DNA from: Oehlia diaphana
Taxonomy: Eukaryota > Glomeromycota > Glomeromycetes > Glomerales > Glomeraceae
Length of the DNA stretch: 54,676 bases
Assembly (NCBI GenBank): GCA_003833135.1
Contig: QZLH01000373.1
Span: 42,841 to 97,516, forward strand
Direction: 5' to 3'
In this document: positions 22,501 to 36,200 of the stretch, one piece after another
How the letters are laid out: the number at the start of each line of letters is the position of its first letter
Numbering within the stretch: position 1 is the stretch's first letter
Notes under the pieces: model-generated
What the model was told of the DNA's origin: nothing
Databases searched by the model: none
What the model saw: the letters and a program-made list of their open reading frames with translations, nothing else
Translations under genes and position numbers: made by a program

Positions 22501-25500
22501 AAGTTTCAATGCTTTTGTACGAATTAAATCTTCAGGAACATTAGAAGTTTGTCTTCGATCTATAATAGTGTCGATCCGAGAAATTACATCATTTGGAGAA
22601 AGAATTGATTTGATTCCCACCAACAATTTTAAATTTGGAAGAAACTTTTTAGAAAAAAAAGTTTGAGAAATGCCAAAATTGCCAGCGGGAAATACTTGTT
22701 CATCTTCAAAAAATAAATCAACTAAGATTTTTTCTTCCGGATCAAATAAATCTATTGGTTTAGCCAATTTTAAGTTATCAGATTTTTGTCGTTGTTGAGA
22801 CATTTTAAACGTGCCAACAGGTATAAAAGACTTTCTTCTGAGAATATCTTTCAAGCTAGTATCAATTATATGCGGTAATTGATCAAAAAGCTTGTCAATT
22901 ACTATATCTATGTCTTCTGGTGATTGTGTCTCAAGAAATGGTATTACATAATTCCGCCAATAGTCATTCGCATTTAGTCGAGGAACTTTTATGTATTTTT
23001 CTAAGATATCACTTAAGTCTCGCGATTTTGTACTGAGAAATCCCCCCTTATCACTTGGATAAATAATTTTACCATATGAATTCTCTTCACCTTGAGGTAA
23101 AAGATACCATTTCTTATCTCCAGGTAATAATGAAATTGGAGAAGTGTGATCAACTTGGTTAAAAATTGGAAGGTGTTTGATAACATCAATAAGTTTTGGT
23201 ACAAGATGATATTTATTAGCAAGTCGTAAATAATTAGATAAATATCCCACGAGTGTTGATGCTTCATGATCTTGTAACACGCAATTCAAATTCTCGGGAT
23301 ATTTTGGACATGAAGTATCAGTAGTATCGGCTTGAAAGGAATCCAAAACTGATATAATATCATCAGGTTTGATAATATATGGGGAAATTCTATTAAAAGA
23401 AAAAGAAAAAAGGTATTTAGTTTATTTGACCATGAAAACAAACGAACTTACGGGAACAATGATCATTAACTAAAAATATTTACTTGTCCCATTTAGAAGT
23501 TTTACTAATTTCAAATCTATTCTCCACAAAAACAACGCCAAGCTTTTCGAAAATAGAAATTAAAGATTTAATTGAGTTATTTGTGCTTGTTTGATTAGAA
23601 AAAATTTTCTTTGGAGTTTTTAATTTTCTGAGAGTAAATCGACTAGTCGGTATTATATGAATTTCTTCAAACTTTTTCAGATCCCAATTTCTATATTTAA
23701 TATTTTCCCACAAATGATAAATCCATTCACGACGATCTAATATATCTATCTCTTCAGAATTCGCGAAAATGGTATCTACATTCCGGTTATCATCAGTGAT
23801 AACAGAATTTAGTGAGAATCTGATCATATTTGCTACAATACATTCATCCAAGATTTTGATGTTTAGATCCCATCCAGCCTTTGCATTATCATACAAACGC
23901 CTATACAATGCAAAATCAATCGATTTGTCAATAAATTTGTTCAATTGATTTTTGAAGATATTACGCTCATCATTTTTATGGTCTGCAATGTCATTGTCTG
24001 GACCAATGTATACACAAGAATCGTTGGACAGCGTTATAGTACCAAGTTCACCATCCGCAAGTGGAATCATCTTGAAACCCACCAATTCGTCAAATTTTTT
24101 GTCTTTCAATATATAATAAAATAATTGTAAGACTTCTTTTTTTGGTATTGTATTTTCCCATCTAGCACGATTGCGATCTAAATATTTACGAATAACGGCG
24201 GGAGAATAAAATTTAAGAGAGACTTTATGTTGAGAATTCTTTAAGATTTTAATGAAGTCGGGAGGAACTGTTATTACAGGGAATCCAATCTCTCCAACTA
24301 TTTTAGGCAAATAAACATTAGCCACATCTTCTAAATAACCATTGGAGAGTGATAGCCAATGAAATTTAGATTCTTTAAACAAAGAACAATCATATAAAGT
24401 CGCTGAATTTTCAACTTGTCCAATAGTGCTTAATGAAGAAGGTCCTTGAAATACACGATCCTCTACTTTAAGACAATTTATAACGTTTTGCAGAAGATCC
24501 TTGCAAAAGTTATTGATGCTACTAGATGCGCCTCCTTTGGATATTGGCCAAAATTTATATAAATCACCCGGCTGTATATTGGTAACTTTAAGCGGAAGTT
24601 CACAAAGAAATTTCACCCAAGCTTTAGGTAGAACATTTTCAAATAAATATCGGTTCCATGTAACTTTAAGACGCGCTAATGCATCAATCGCCTAATGTTT
24701 AAAAAAAAGAAGTTTAATGTAAAATCTTTTGAGATCACATAAATTCTAATAAAAAAGTATGAATATCGATTACTCACTAAATCTTCATTGTCTGCTGCTG
24801 ACCATAAGGAACGCCGATTAGTACTAACCTATTAAGCAATTAAAAAGTGAAAGGTAATTAATATTAAGCATTAAAAATCAAAAAAAAAAAAAATTTCATT
24901 GATTCTTACCGCAAAATAACCGTGCACAGAGATACGAAAAGGCATATCAATGGGAAGTGGTAGAAAGCAAAATAATCTTCCAGTAACATCTAAATTATTC
25001 AAAGGAACAGCTAAACCAACATTGGGGACAAACTTGTAATCTCCTATATTTTTATCAAATTTTTCTAGAAAGTGTTTTTCAGCCTCATTTAAGTCATCAA
25101 GATAATTCAAAATTAACCATGAACTGATCTCTTTACAATCATTTTTCTGTTGTTGTGAAAACTCTGCAACATAAGATGCTTGTAATTGATTAATTTGGCT
25201 AAGACTTTTTGATTGTAGCTGATTCATCATTAAAACAATGTTTTCAGTTATCAAACGTCGTTGTTCCCGTACTTGTTCAGCATTATCCAGTTGAATTGTA
25301 TATAATAATTCAGGTTCAGAAGCTCCCTCTTTCAATTCATAAAAAGTAATACGTTCGATATATTTCAAAAACAATAAACAATTAATGCTTTCATTTTCAT
25401 AAAACTTTTTAAACATGTCCAAAATTTCTTCGGGCTTATAAACTTTTTTAGAAATGTCTGAATCAATAGAGTCTTCATCAGTCCGAAGAGGATAACGAAA

Positions 25501-26188
25501 TATAGTGCCTTCATATGGCTTATTACACGGAATCCTGAAAGGAGCGAATTGATTTTGATAATCCTCGGCTAAGTTATCATCAACAAAGTCGAATTGGACA
25601 CCACCATTAAAATACCACTCGTGTGGATCAAGAATAACATATTTACTTCCAGTAATAAAAGAAGGAGAATCGGTAATATGATAAATTGAATTGAAACCGA
25701 CTCCCATTACTAAGTTTTTTTTTTTTTAAAAAAAAAAAAGAAAAATTAGACTATATATTATATTAAAGTATAATAATAATTAATGATTTGAAACAAATTT
25801 TACCTCCAATCTTATCAAATTGATCCCGTTTTTCGCTGTCGGCCAATTTTAATAGAGATTGAAAATCTCTTTCTTCAAAAATGGTATTGTTTTTCGCAAA
25901 TAATGCTGGTCCTTGATATCTATCAAGTTTCAAGTTTGTTCTTTCATAATTATTTACCAAATCTGGTTCAAATAAACCATCCGGTGGATATGTATTATGA
26001 TCCAAAATAAAAACTTGTTCTGTACTCTTTGCATCATCTGAATTTTGAAGAATTTCACGAAGAACTTGTGAACCATCAGGATATTCTTCAAGGATTTTAC
26101 GTAGACGATGAGTATAAGGTTCACGTGGTTTAAATTCTTTTCCTTTTGCTCTCCTGGGAGTACGAGAACTATTTATTGTATTAGACAT
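16583..26188 (-). CDS. Sacsin-like twin HSP90-type ATPase with C-terminal BTB domain, gene 1
   Basis: Twelve exons on the minus strand, 5' to 3': 26188-25804, 25709-24910, 24828-24778, 24691-23484, 23389-21552, 21471-21389, 21308-21270, 21191-20340, 20256-20185, 20093-18656, 18580-17174, 17094-16583. They total 8685 nt (multiple of three), 2894 residues. Module 1 (~20-395): LREILQNSDDAKS with Glu45 and Asn49, then KIGVMGVGFNSIYH, as in sacsin/GHKL ATPases. Module 2 (~1430-1750): EFLQNADDAKAT (Glu1465, Asn1469), IWIYNDAEFSPKDF, GRFGIGFNCAFHLTD. Residues ~395-1430 and ~1750-2690 are sacsin-repeat-like. BTB is at ~2695-2820 (HHDVIFIVGEKE, SRYVLSGAASKYFEKMF, FLRWLYGQ). No J domain, HEPN or ubiquitin-like domain is seen, unlike vertebrate sacsin. 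The exon 9 donor is GC. Likely chaperone-like and, through BTB, possibly a Cullin-3 adaptor (inference). Confidence 0.9.
20094..20184 (-). other. GC-AG intron in sacsin-like gene 1
   Basis: The exon ends ACT GAA TCG and the intron begins GCAAGT. Only this donor keeps phase 0 with the next exon (TTT CCT AAT). Gene 2 has GTAAGT at the same place. Confidence 0.75.
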
Positions 26189-26264
26189 TTTTCGTGTTAA
26201 AAATTAAAAAATTATAAACACGAAAGAAGTTCATGCAATATGCAACTAATTATGCAAACTCTAA

Positions 26265-26274
26265 TTTTATAAAT
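26265..26274 (-). promoter_or_regulatory. TATA-like box of sacsin-like gene 1
   Basis: ATTTATAAAA on the minus strand, about 77 bp before the ATG. Gene 2 has ATTTTATAAA at a similar distance. Confidence 0.4.
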
Positions 26275-26351
26275 GGCCACACAAATAAATATAAACAAAT
26301 TTGGACATCAATCATACTGTTGAACCCAAAAAAGGTAATTTGATAAGGAAC

Positions 26352-26380
26352 CCGGAAACTTCCACCGATGGAGATTCCGG
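26352..26380. promoter_or_regulatory. GC-rich hairpin upstream of sacsin-like gene 1
   Basis: CCGGAA and TTCCGG enclose TCCA-CCGA-TGGA, giving a two-part stem (6 + 4 bp) with a 4-nt loop, about 165 bp before the start codon. It is conspicuous in AT-rich surroundings. Function unknown. Confidence 0.35.
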
Positions 26381-27600
26381 AGACATAATAAAAAGATTTT
26401 ATGGGTTTTGAAATGAAACTTTTCTTTCCTAGTATAAAAAACTATGCAACCCAGTTTTTATTTGTTTTAAAATTCTATAGCCTTGTTTTCCAAAACAGGT
26501 AAATTTTTACTTGTTTATCATTACACAGATATCGAAGATTATTATAAAGCATTTATTAATTCTTTCAAACATTATAAAGTTTTTACTGCAATAGGGAACA
26601 ATGATGTAAAATGATTATCCAGATAAGCTTGAAAAATGATTTTATATCACATTTCGTATCACCGAGTATCAACACAAGAATGTAAAACAAAGTAAAAGAA
26701 TATTAATTAGTGCGCATTGCCTATATGCATTGTGATTAGTAGAATTTGCAATTACCAATTTTTAAATTGACATATAAAAAAGCATAGCGTGTTGACATTG
26801 AAATTTTGTTGAAGCAGCAATTGTTGTGTCCATTACTTTGTAAGGTTCTTGGGATTGTATAATTATGCTTACATTTATTGAATGAAAACAACCTAACTAA
26901 AATATAAAATGAAAAAATAAATTCTTGTAAATAATTGAAAAAAAAAATAATCATCTATTCTCAAAGCTTTGGAATAACTGCTTTTATTTCTTTAATTCAT
27001 AATTGCTTGTTGAATTACATCTGACTTTGGTCCTAAGTATTAGGTCAATTAGTTTCTAATTTCTTTCACTACATTTCCTTTAAAACAGTAAATAGCAAAT
27101 TCTTCTATTCTAATATTAGTATTTGAAATAATTCTTTACAGCAAATATAAATTGATTTTAATAAATTCTTTATCATAATTTCCTTAATTGATATTTTGTA
27201 ACATCTTCTAAATTGAATGTGGGCTTGAACCTACTTACAATAACGAAAAGTCAATGTTTAATTGGCTGCATCTTGCAAATTTCTTCCAAGATACGTTCTA
27301 TAATAATCCGTATTTCCGTATTATACTTAGGGCTGTTACTAATGGGCTTAGATATTTTTTGTCAAAAATCACATTGACGTTTAAAGCACTATCCAAAGTA
27401 CGCGAATAATACGCACAGCAACTGGAGTTGCTAGGTTTTACACCAAGTTTAAAAATTATAGCGATTTTAATTCCCTATAAAAAATTTTTCAGAAAAATGA
27501 TCACGTGTCTGAGTTTCTTCGGAATAAAAACTAGAAAATGGAATTTTTTATTTATAGCGATTTATCGATGTTAATACTTATCTTAGATGTAAAAATTCGT

Positions 27601-27736
27601 AGCCCTGTTATGGGGATGTAATTCTAGGTAAGTTTACACAAGTTCATGTAAATTTCATAAGAAATTTACAAAAACTTACACAAGCTAACGCATATTTACA
27701 CAAATTTACGTAAGTTTACACCCCCGTCGCAGGGTT
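27601..27736. mobile_element. Small inverted-repeat (MITE-like) element
   Basis: The left end AGCCCTGTTATGGGGATGTAA (first 20 of 21 bases are the match core) pairs imperfectly with the right end around 27716-27736 (CCCCCGTCGCAGGGTT). The interior is rich in TTACACAA and AAATTTAC variants that are themselves inverted. About 136 bp, no coding capacity. Confidence 0.4.
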
Positions 27737-28539
27737 ATGCCTAAAAAAAATTTCCTGATGTGATTATGTATAAGCCTCATATTTTTGACATAGAATCTGC
27801 TTTTGAATAAAGTGAAAGGCAGATACCAGGTATGATATTTGCTTTTTATTTTACATATGATTACTGTTTTAGTTATAAATTGCTAGATATTTTATTAAAT
27901 ACCAAGGTTCGGCCTTGCATCTAATATTTATAAAAAAAAATCCAAAAAAAATTGTATCAATCAAGTTACTTTGAAAAAATTACCAAAAAAATTTTTCGCC
28001 AAAATGCCAAGTAGTTTTGAAAAATTTCATAATATTTTGCATCATGATTAGCAAAACTGAGTAGCAGGGAAGGAATGTCATAATATGGGGTAGAGCTCAG
28101 CTAATTCTTCCTCCTGCTTCTCTTTTATTTTATTACTTTCATTTATTAACAGGCTGGCTCTTTCTCATGTATTCATATTGTATAATAGAACTTAGTTTCA
28201 CTTGATTTTTTAAACTTTGAATGCGTGTTTTATAAATATATATTCATAATAAATACAATTTAATATACTGTGCTTACAATACGAAATGTATATAACACAA
28301 ATTTTTAAGCACGTGCCATGTAAAATTTACCTGTTATGAAAAATTAATCATAAACATATCAATATTTTATCTTATAAAATTAATATTTCAAATAACAATA
28401 ACTTAATTCTTTGAAATTTACTAAGCAATAATACATCATTATTATATAATAAAAAACGGAATCCTAATGTTTAATGGGTTTTGCAGATTACTCCAATCTA
28501 TGAATTGGATATATGTGATTCTTCTAACTTTCATTTCAA

Positions 28540-28676
28540 ATATACTATAGCAAATAGACGATTTGTGAAAGCATCAAAGCTAATTATGTTTTGCCAACAA
28601 CTTGTACAATTTTTAGTTTTGATAAGATCATAGTTAGAGGAAATCAGACCTTCAAGAATATCTTCTTGATAAGTCT
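28540..28676 (-). pseudogene. Possible coding relic of unknown family
   Basis: A stop-free minus-strand stretch reads TYQEDILEGLISSNYDL, then IKTKNCTSCWQNIISFDA. Further pieces upstream (28680-28860), such as GRNGTFIIFDWSDSN, are interrupted by stops. No family recognised; composition looks protein-like. Low certainty. Confidence 0.25.
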
Positions 28677-29132
28677 TGACTTACCATCTTCCTCTGCACA
28701 AATCCAGCTTTTAAGTTGCTTTCCATTCTTCCAAATCATTAGTTAAAAGCTTATATTTGAATCAGACCAGTCAAAGATTATAAATGTACCATTTCTTCCA
28801 GCATATGAATAGCATAATTGGTATCTGAAGTGATATATAGACCTGGCCCAATTCACTTCTTTAAGTTAGTCTGACTAAATATATCCATAAACTCACTTAA
28901 AGAATGACATTGTTGTGAGAACTAATTCTACAGTGAAGAAATTTTTTTATCGCAAAATTTGTCTATATCTGACTAATCATGTTGAGCTCACTGAATTTTC
29001 AAGGGATGGTGTGTCAAGATTTTCCTCTCAGTACTTTATCTGTTATTGATTGAATTATATTTGTATAATTTGGGACTTTTATAAAATGTTTTCTAGTTCC
29101 AGGTAAAGGTTTTTGTGTTGAAATGGAAAACT

Positions 29133-29246
29133 ATGAATAATAATGGTACAAGTTATAAAAGAGTTGATGAAACTCCAAAAAGGACTCCAATTGATTCATT
29201 TCATGATGCTATGACAGCTTTTTCAAGTCAAGATCAAAAAGAATAA
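29133..29246 (+). pseudogene. Short orphan open frame, possible C-terminal remnant
   Basis: A 37-codon frame beginning MNNNGTSYKRVDETPKRTP and ending SSQDQKE before a stop. Codon use looks protein-like, but there is no start context, promoter or known family. It may be the tail of a decayed gene. Confidence 0.25.
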
Positions 29247-30272
29247 AAGAATCTTATATCTAATCAGGCAAAATGCTTCAATTATAACAATTTTATTATT
29301 GCTTATAAATTCAGCTTCAGATAAACTTTTATATGATTCCTGAACTGATTTTCTAGCTTTATTAAATATACAAAATATTAAATTATAAGGCAAGTGTATA
29401 TTACACCTGTCATAACTAGATGGTTAAAATTTTCTTCATCTTGTTTATGCTACGTCTGAAAATTGGATACGGAAGAATGTTAATGCCAGGAAGTTGTTTG
29501 ATGATATTTAGTTTTAAAAAGAAGTAAAAGAAGTTTAATTTTTAAGAATGTTTATATACCTTTCTGAATACATTGTATGATAGACTGAAAGACTCTTGAT
29601 AGGTGTTTATTATGACGAATGATATTGGTATAGTGTACGTGAAAAAAAGTATTAAGTGATCAAATGACAAATGTCATTTGATATTAATTTTGGCCAGCAC
29701 TATGGCCTACATTTAATAATTATTTTTTTTTTGTTTTTTTTTCGATTAAATCATGTGATATTAAATGGCCAAATGACCAGTTCATTTCCGAACACGTAAC
29801 AACGTTTTTTTTTCTCACCGCATTGTTTTATTTTCGCCTAAACGCTATGAACTCGTTTAAAAGAAACTGTTTGAAAGAAGCGTCGATGAAAAATTAATTA
29901 TTGTAGTTCTGATAAAACTTACACAAATAAGGTACGATGAAAAATTAAATTTTAGATATTGTAAAAATATAAAAATTTAATAAATAAAATGCTGGTTACA
30001 TAAAAAAACACGATAATAAGATAAATTTAAAAATATGAATAAAATCAATTCTAAAAGCGTAATATTTGCTCAATCTCAAATTAGTTGAACCATGCCCTAC
30101 TTGTACTTCATTTCTTTCGTTAATATTAAAGTCGTGTAAAAAAAATTGATCCCACGTTTATATTATACAAAATCTAATTGATAATATAAATAACAGCGTT
30201 AATCGAATCTTTCAGTTTTGTCTATATGCTCAAACCTTTTCATAATCTGAAAGTACTATCTCAATGCCTTCA

Positions 30273-33200
30273 TTATCTGCAAAGTTCGCTGTAATCTTTT
30301 TTAAACTTTTCACAACATTCTTTTAATTTCAATGCAGGTGTCTTGCATTCCTTTAAACAATTCAAAATTTTATTTACATTATGAACACTAATATGTCCAC
30401 CACTTATAATAACATCTTCCACTTCATTTTTGAGTAATTCAACATCGTAATTGTCAGCTACTTTTAATAAGTCAACTAGAAACGTCAAATAATCCGTATA
30501 ATATTCCTTTCCTTCTTCGAAGTTTTCTTCATTTATGGCTTCTTCTTCCCCGTATAACCATCGAAGAAATACCCTAATTGTATGTGGCTTTTCTTTTTCA
30601 ACCTTGATTTCCGTCTTATTTAAATCACAAAATACCATTTCAAAATGGGTTGAAGCAGCTATATAGAAAGATTTAAATAACTATTAATAAGGGGAAAAAA
30701 AAGTCATCAAAAAATAAATTAACGTACCAGAAAGTACATATCTGTTAGCACCAATTTCTTCTTTACCAACAATAAAAGCAACATCATGATGTTTATTTCC
30801 ATGATTTATAAAATTTAATAAATTTTTGAACATCTCGTCTTTTTGAGAAGGTTTTTCACTTCGTTTGTACTTATCTATATAGTCATCTACCTTAACCTCC
30901 ATAGCTCCAGCACGTGATAATAAAGTCTTATAAGGCATTAAAAATTCAACAACTTTATCTCTAGCTTCAGTATTTTCTTGTATTCCAAACGCAAGTTTAC
31001 TCCCTGCTACCCAACAATTTTCATCAAATGGATCATCACCATTTAAGAATAATTCCTCCTTGTTATCAATTTCCAACTCCTTAAACTCTTCTACATTTTT
31101 GTTCATTATTTCATAAATTTCCTCGATCACTCTTTTAGCTTCACTGCGATCTTGCCCAAATATTGATTCAATATTTTTAACAACGAAAGACCAGTGTTCT
31201 ATAATATCTTTTGACGACGGTATTCCGATGCCAGGATCACGTTTACAAAATGAATCAGTAGGTTCAACAATTTTTTCAAAAAAATGCCTTTTGGACCAAC
31301 ATACATCCTTATACTTTTGAAAACAAAGCACCGAGAAACTACCAAATTTCAGAGTTTCTTCCGATTCCTCACAAAGTGGATTTTGAATAATTTTCGATGG
31401 AACGAATTTGATATTTATAAGTTTTTTCCACTGGTCATCCGAGAATTTTAGATTTGAAATAGATTTATTATATAAATGATCTATCATCATTTTGACTTCT
31501 TCAATCGAAAACCTATCAGATTGAATATCAGATTGTTGTTCAATCTCTTGTGCACATTCAATAAATGTTTCACAATTCACTTGGTACTTAAGACCCATTC
31601 TTTTTAAAGCTGCCATTAAAACCTTATTACTATAAAATATTCTAGGTAAAAATTTGTCGTCATCTTTAAAAACATAACTAAATAATGGAACGGTAATATC
31701 ATATAAAGCATCAGCTTTTACAAATTCAGTAAGTGATCCATTAGGTATTGCTCGATATTTCTTAAGATGTTTTTCAATTTCTTGATTACCCGATAAAATA
31801 CTCTGCAAGAAATTGATATATTCCTGAGATGGTGTTTGAAAATCTTTTAATTTCGGTATTATATTTTTTTTAATATATTCTAATTCACTCATAGGAGTGA
31901 CACCTAATTTACGAAATACTTCAAAATCCATTTCACGATCACATTTGTAAAATTCAGTATTCTTATCAAAAGAAAAAAATGGGAGCTTATATGGAAGAAG
32001 TTTTCCAGATTTGGCATCAATGAATTTATCTTCGGAAGAATGTAATGGCCATATCGGTAACGAACAAAGAATATTCATAAAATTTTCTTGATTTCGACAA
32101 TGTCCTATAAAACAAATAAATATGTCAATACAGAATATTAACTTTAATTAAACATAGATTATGTTTGCAGTTTTTTTCACTTGCCTAACAAAATATCAAG
32201 ATTTCCTTTAATAAATATTCTAAAGTTCTCATAGTCATGAGCCGATAAACCACTACTCTCGAATAAATCCTCCATTGTTAAATACAATGAAGTACAAGTC
32301 CTCTCCAAAGAATTAATAATATTAATAGGAGTGCATGCCAAAACACATTTTTTGAGTTTTTCATTTTGAACATTTTGAAACGATATATTAGTGAAACGCA
32401 CTTCTAGCTTTACTAATAATGAGATTAAGTTATGTCCATTATCGTGGAGTGGTGGATTTGTCACATTAAGTCTAACTAGCATTCTAGAAGGTTGAATAAT
32501 TGGTAAAAGAGGAGATATTGTAAGTTTGTTAAAATCCATATTTTCGGCGCTTTTTAATATTGACCAAATTTTTTCAAGCCAACTATCGTCTGGGATAGAT
32601 TCTTCCAATTCTTCTACAATCGGTAACTCTTCCTTTAAAAGGTCTAAGGCTCCATAAGCGTCAAACTTTCTGATTTTTGTAGTCTCAGAAAAATCAGCAT
32701 TAAAAATTTTCACTAAGCTATCTCGTAAGTCAATGGAAACAAATCTAGATGGACCGGCCTTTTGGAACAATTCTATTTGTTCTTGATCCCCAATGTAGTA
32801 AATTTGTTCACCAAACTTTCCAACTGAATGGTTGCTTAATGGAACTAATGGCAATCCAATAAGATCTTTAAAAGAATCTTTATCTTGAAAAATAAAATTA
32901 AGTAAATTGATCAATGAATCATGTGTGTTAAAAGAAGGTAGTGAAAACCTTTTCATTTGTAATTCTTTGCAAATAGATTTTCCATTAACAGGTTTGTATG
33001 GGAAATTAAGGGTATTTTTAGATTCACCGATCTTACTTAAGTGTTCAATTTTGTCCTTACTAAGTTTCACGGCTGGAATTCCTAATTTAATTATATCCGC
33101 AATTATTACTTCTTCTTCCTCAAAAATTTTGGCATCCTTTAACGGAATAAATTGCCCGCCATTAGCTTCAGTCCAAAAAATTTTATGATTAGCATTACCT

Positions 33201-36200
33201 AATTTCTTAATAACATTTAAACCGTATTCTTTGTACAAGCCGATAGTTGAGTCATTTTTAATTGGCCATAACCTATTTGTGGTATGTGGAATGAACTTTA
33301 TTCCTTCCTTCTTGTGTCTAATTTTATCAAGCTCTACAATATGCTCAAGTAGATTAATGTGCAAATCAGATAAAACGTCATATAGAATATATTTATTCCA
33401 TTTTGCATCGTCACAATCTGCTTTCAAGAAATCGTTTTCAGACTGTAGAATAGCGCTTCTTGCACTAGGTAAAGAAAAATTTCCATTCAAGTGAACTCCC
33501 AAATTGGTGTTTATTGATAAAGATAAAAATGAGTAAATTTTGCCTTCAAGTTCAGGAGGATTTGAAAACTATAAAAGTTTTGATAACATGTAAATACAAT
33601 AATACAAAAAAAAAGAAAGAAGAAAAGAAAATATACTTACTGGTGCAGCCTTTAATTCATTCAATGAACTTTTATCAGATTGAGCAAGCAAGAAAGCAAC
33701 TCCACCTCTTGGCTTAATAAAACGAATAAAATTATTAGACTATTATATTAAATGGACCAATATATACTGTACATATTTATTACCAGTTACACTTACTTTG
33801 AGTTTTTCATTCTTTGAAAATTTTTCAAGTTTCATCTTAGTAACTCTACCATGTCCTCCTGTACATAAAAACCATATTTCTGATGATTTCGATTGATCCA
33901 TATTATTAATAATCTCAATACCCATTTGATATATTTGTGCTTTATCGATAACACTTTTACGAATTTTGCGATCTGAATCTGAGATATAGATTTGCGTTTT
34001 CCATACCAGTTGAGTAGCTTGTTGCTTCATGTTATACAGACTACATGATTCTATGTTCCTCAAAAAGAGCTTTTCTTTATTATTCTGGACATTGTTAAAT
34101 AACGACAAGATATTCTTGATTCCAAAAACTTGATCTGAAATTTCACTTTTTTTCGCAGACTCATGGTTCCTAAGTGGAAGTCTAAACAATGTTCCATTGA
34201 ACTCGCTCAAAAAGCTACAACTCTCAGTTGTTTTATACTTATCAGGAAAAGTTTTCTTAATAAAATCGAATATTGCTTCATAAGGATAGCATTGATCCCG
34301 AAACTTCCAAAGCTCCTTATCAATAAAATCAATTCGAGTACCTCTTGGCCTTTTAGGAGGATATCCTTGCGCTGGAAGAAATTTTGCATTTGGATCTAAG
34401 AATGCAATGTATCTTCCGCTTACAAAGCTAGGTAAATCTGTAACATGAAAAGCACAATTAAATCCAATCCCAAATCTTCCAATTTTAGTATCATCACAGG
34501 CTTTTCTCCCTATTCCAAGTTTGATTAAAGCCTGAAAATCTTTAGGGGAAAATTCTGCATCATTATATATCCATATTGCTGGCCCTTGCCAATCCGCCAT
34601 TTCTACTGACAATAAAGATTTTTTTTGTTTATTATCCCGATTTGTTTGTCTTTCATCTACCACTACTAAAAATTGGGTGGCTCCGGCATCATCCGCATTC
34701 TATATTCGCATAAAAATATGTAGCATAAACGTGATAAAAGTAAATTTCTGAATATAATATGATAAAATTACTTACCTGAAGAAACTCTTTAAACAATGAA
34801 GTTATTTTATAATCCTAATTACATCAAAAAAGTATTTAATAAAATTTGGATCTAATATGAATTAAAAATAAATGTCAAAATCAAAAAAAAAGTTACCTTG
34901 ATGATATTCTTAATTCTGGTAGTCAATCTTTCATCTTGTTCATATGTGTCCCAATCTATACCTTCATTATAATTATTACCTAGAATTAAAAAAATATATG
35001 GAATCAATAAAAATATCAGAATTTATAATATGATGTACCATTATAATTACCGTATAGTTTTCCGGTTAATGGTTGAATCTCTAACTCTTTAGCAATATAC
35101 GGGATTACAAGACGATGAGCAATTATATGTTCTCTTTTCTCTTCTTCACTAAGTCTATCTTCCATATCGTCAAAATATATTTCTTGTAAGTCAGCGAGCG
35201 TATTTTTGTTAGTTGGTACCAATAGCCCATCTAATTCTTTGGGGTTGTTTCCATCTCCTCTATTACTCTTTCGTATATTGGCGATATGTTCAAGAATTTG
35301 AATTATATTTTTTATTTCGTTTGGAGGTAAAGTTTTGTCTTTATTCCCTTTGACCATGCTATTAATAATTAAAATAAAATCTTTAATTCCAATTTCATCT
35401 CGAACTCCCATAGCTTCAAATAAAGATTTAAACCTAAAATAATCTGCTGGAAGTTCAATGATTAAAGATTCATTTTTCTGAAATTTTTTCGGAAGTTTAA
35501 GGATAACTTTATCAGCTGGATAAAATTGTCCTTCGTGCGACGAAAAGATCCATTGCTTATCTTTCAAATAGTTCTTCATATAATTGAATTCTTTATTATA
35601 CTTATTGTCACTTGCTTTAAAAATTTCGTCCATATATTTGTAAACCGCTGTACAAATCTTTACTAAATTTTTAGGTGGTTGCTTGTTTTTTACGCCTTTG
35701 ACACAAAGTCCTAGTTGTTCTATAATCATCCCAACAACAGGATATGTATCCCACCCCAATTGTTTCAAAAGTTTTTTACATTTAAACTGATGATCAACTA
35801 TCGGAGTGACCAGACAGACTAAATCTTTGTCTTTTTGACTATGACATTTTTTAAGGTTCGAAAAGATTTTTTTCTCACATACGTCAATAGTTGGTATCCA
35901 TTCTTTTTCTATAATTACTTTTAAGAACGCATTAGTTTGCTCGCGATTTCCTCGAATTTGTGTATCATCAATAATCTTAATCCAATTTTCATCGAGATAT
36001 TTAAAAAGTTTTAATGCTTTAGTATGGATTAAATCTTCAGGAACATTAGAAGTTTGTCTTCGATCTATAATAGTGTCGATCCGAGAAATTACGTCATTTG
36101 GAGAAAGAATTGATTTGATTCCCAACAATTTCAAATTTGAAAGAAACTTATTAGGTAAAGAATTCTGAGAAATGCCATAATTGCCAGCGGGAAAGACGTG

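Larger units (their letters stand above)
26381..30272. other. Spacer between sacsin-like genes 1 and 2
   Basis: About 3.9 kb without an intact recognisable gene. It holds an inverted-repeat element (27601-27736), a possible coding relic (28540-28676, minus) and a short isolated open frame (29133-29246, plus). The rest is AT-rich with poly(T) tracts. Confidence 0.5.
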
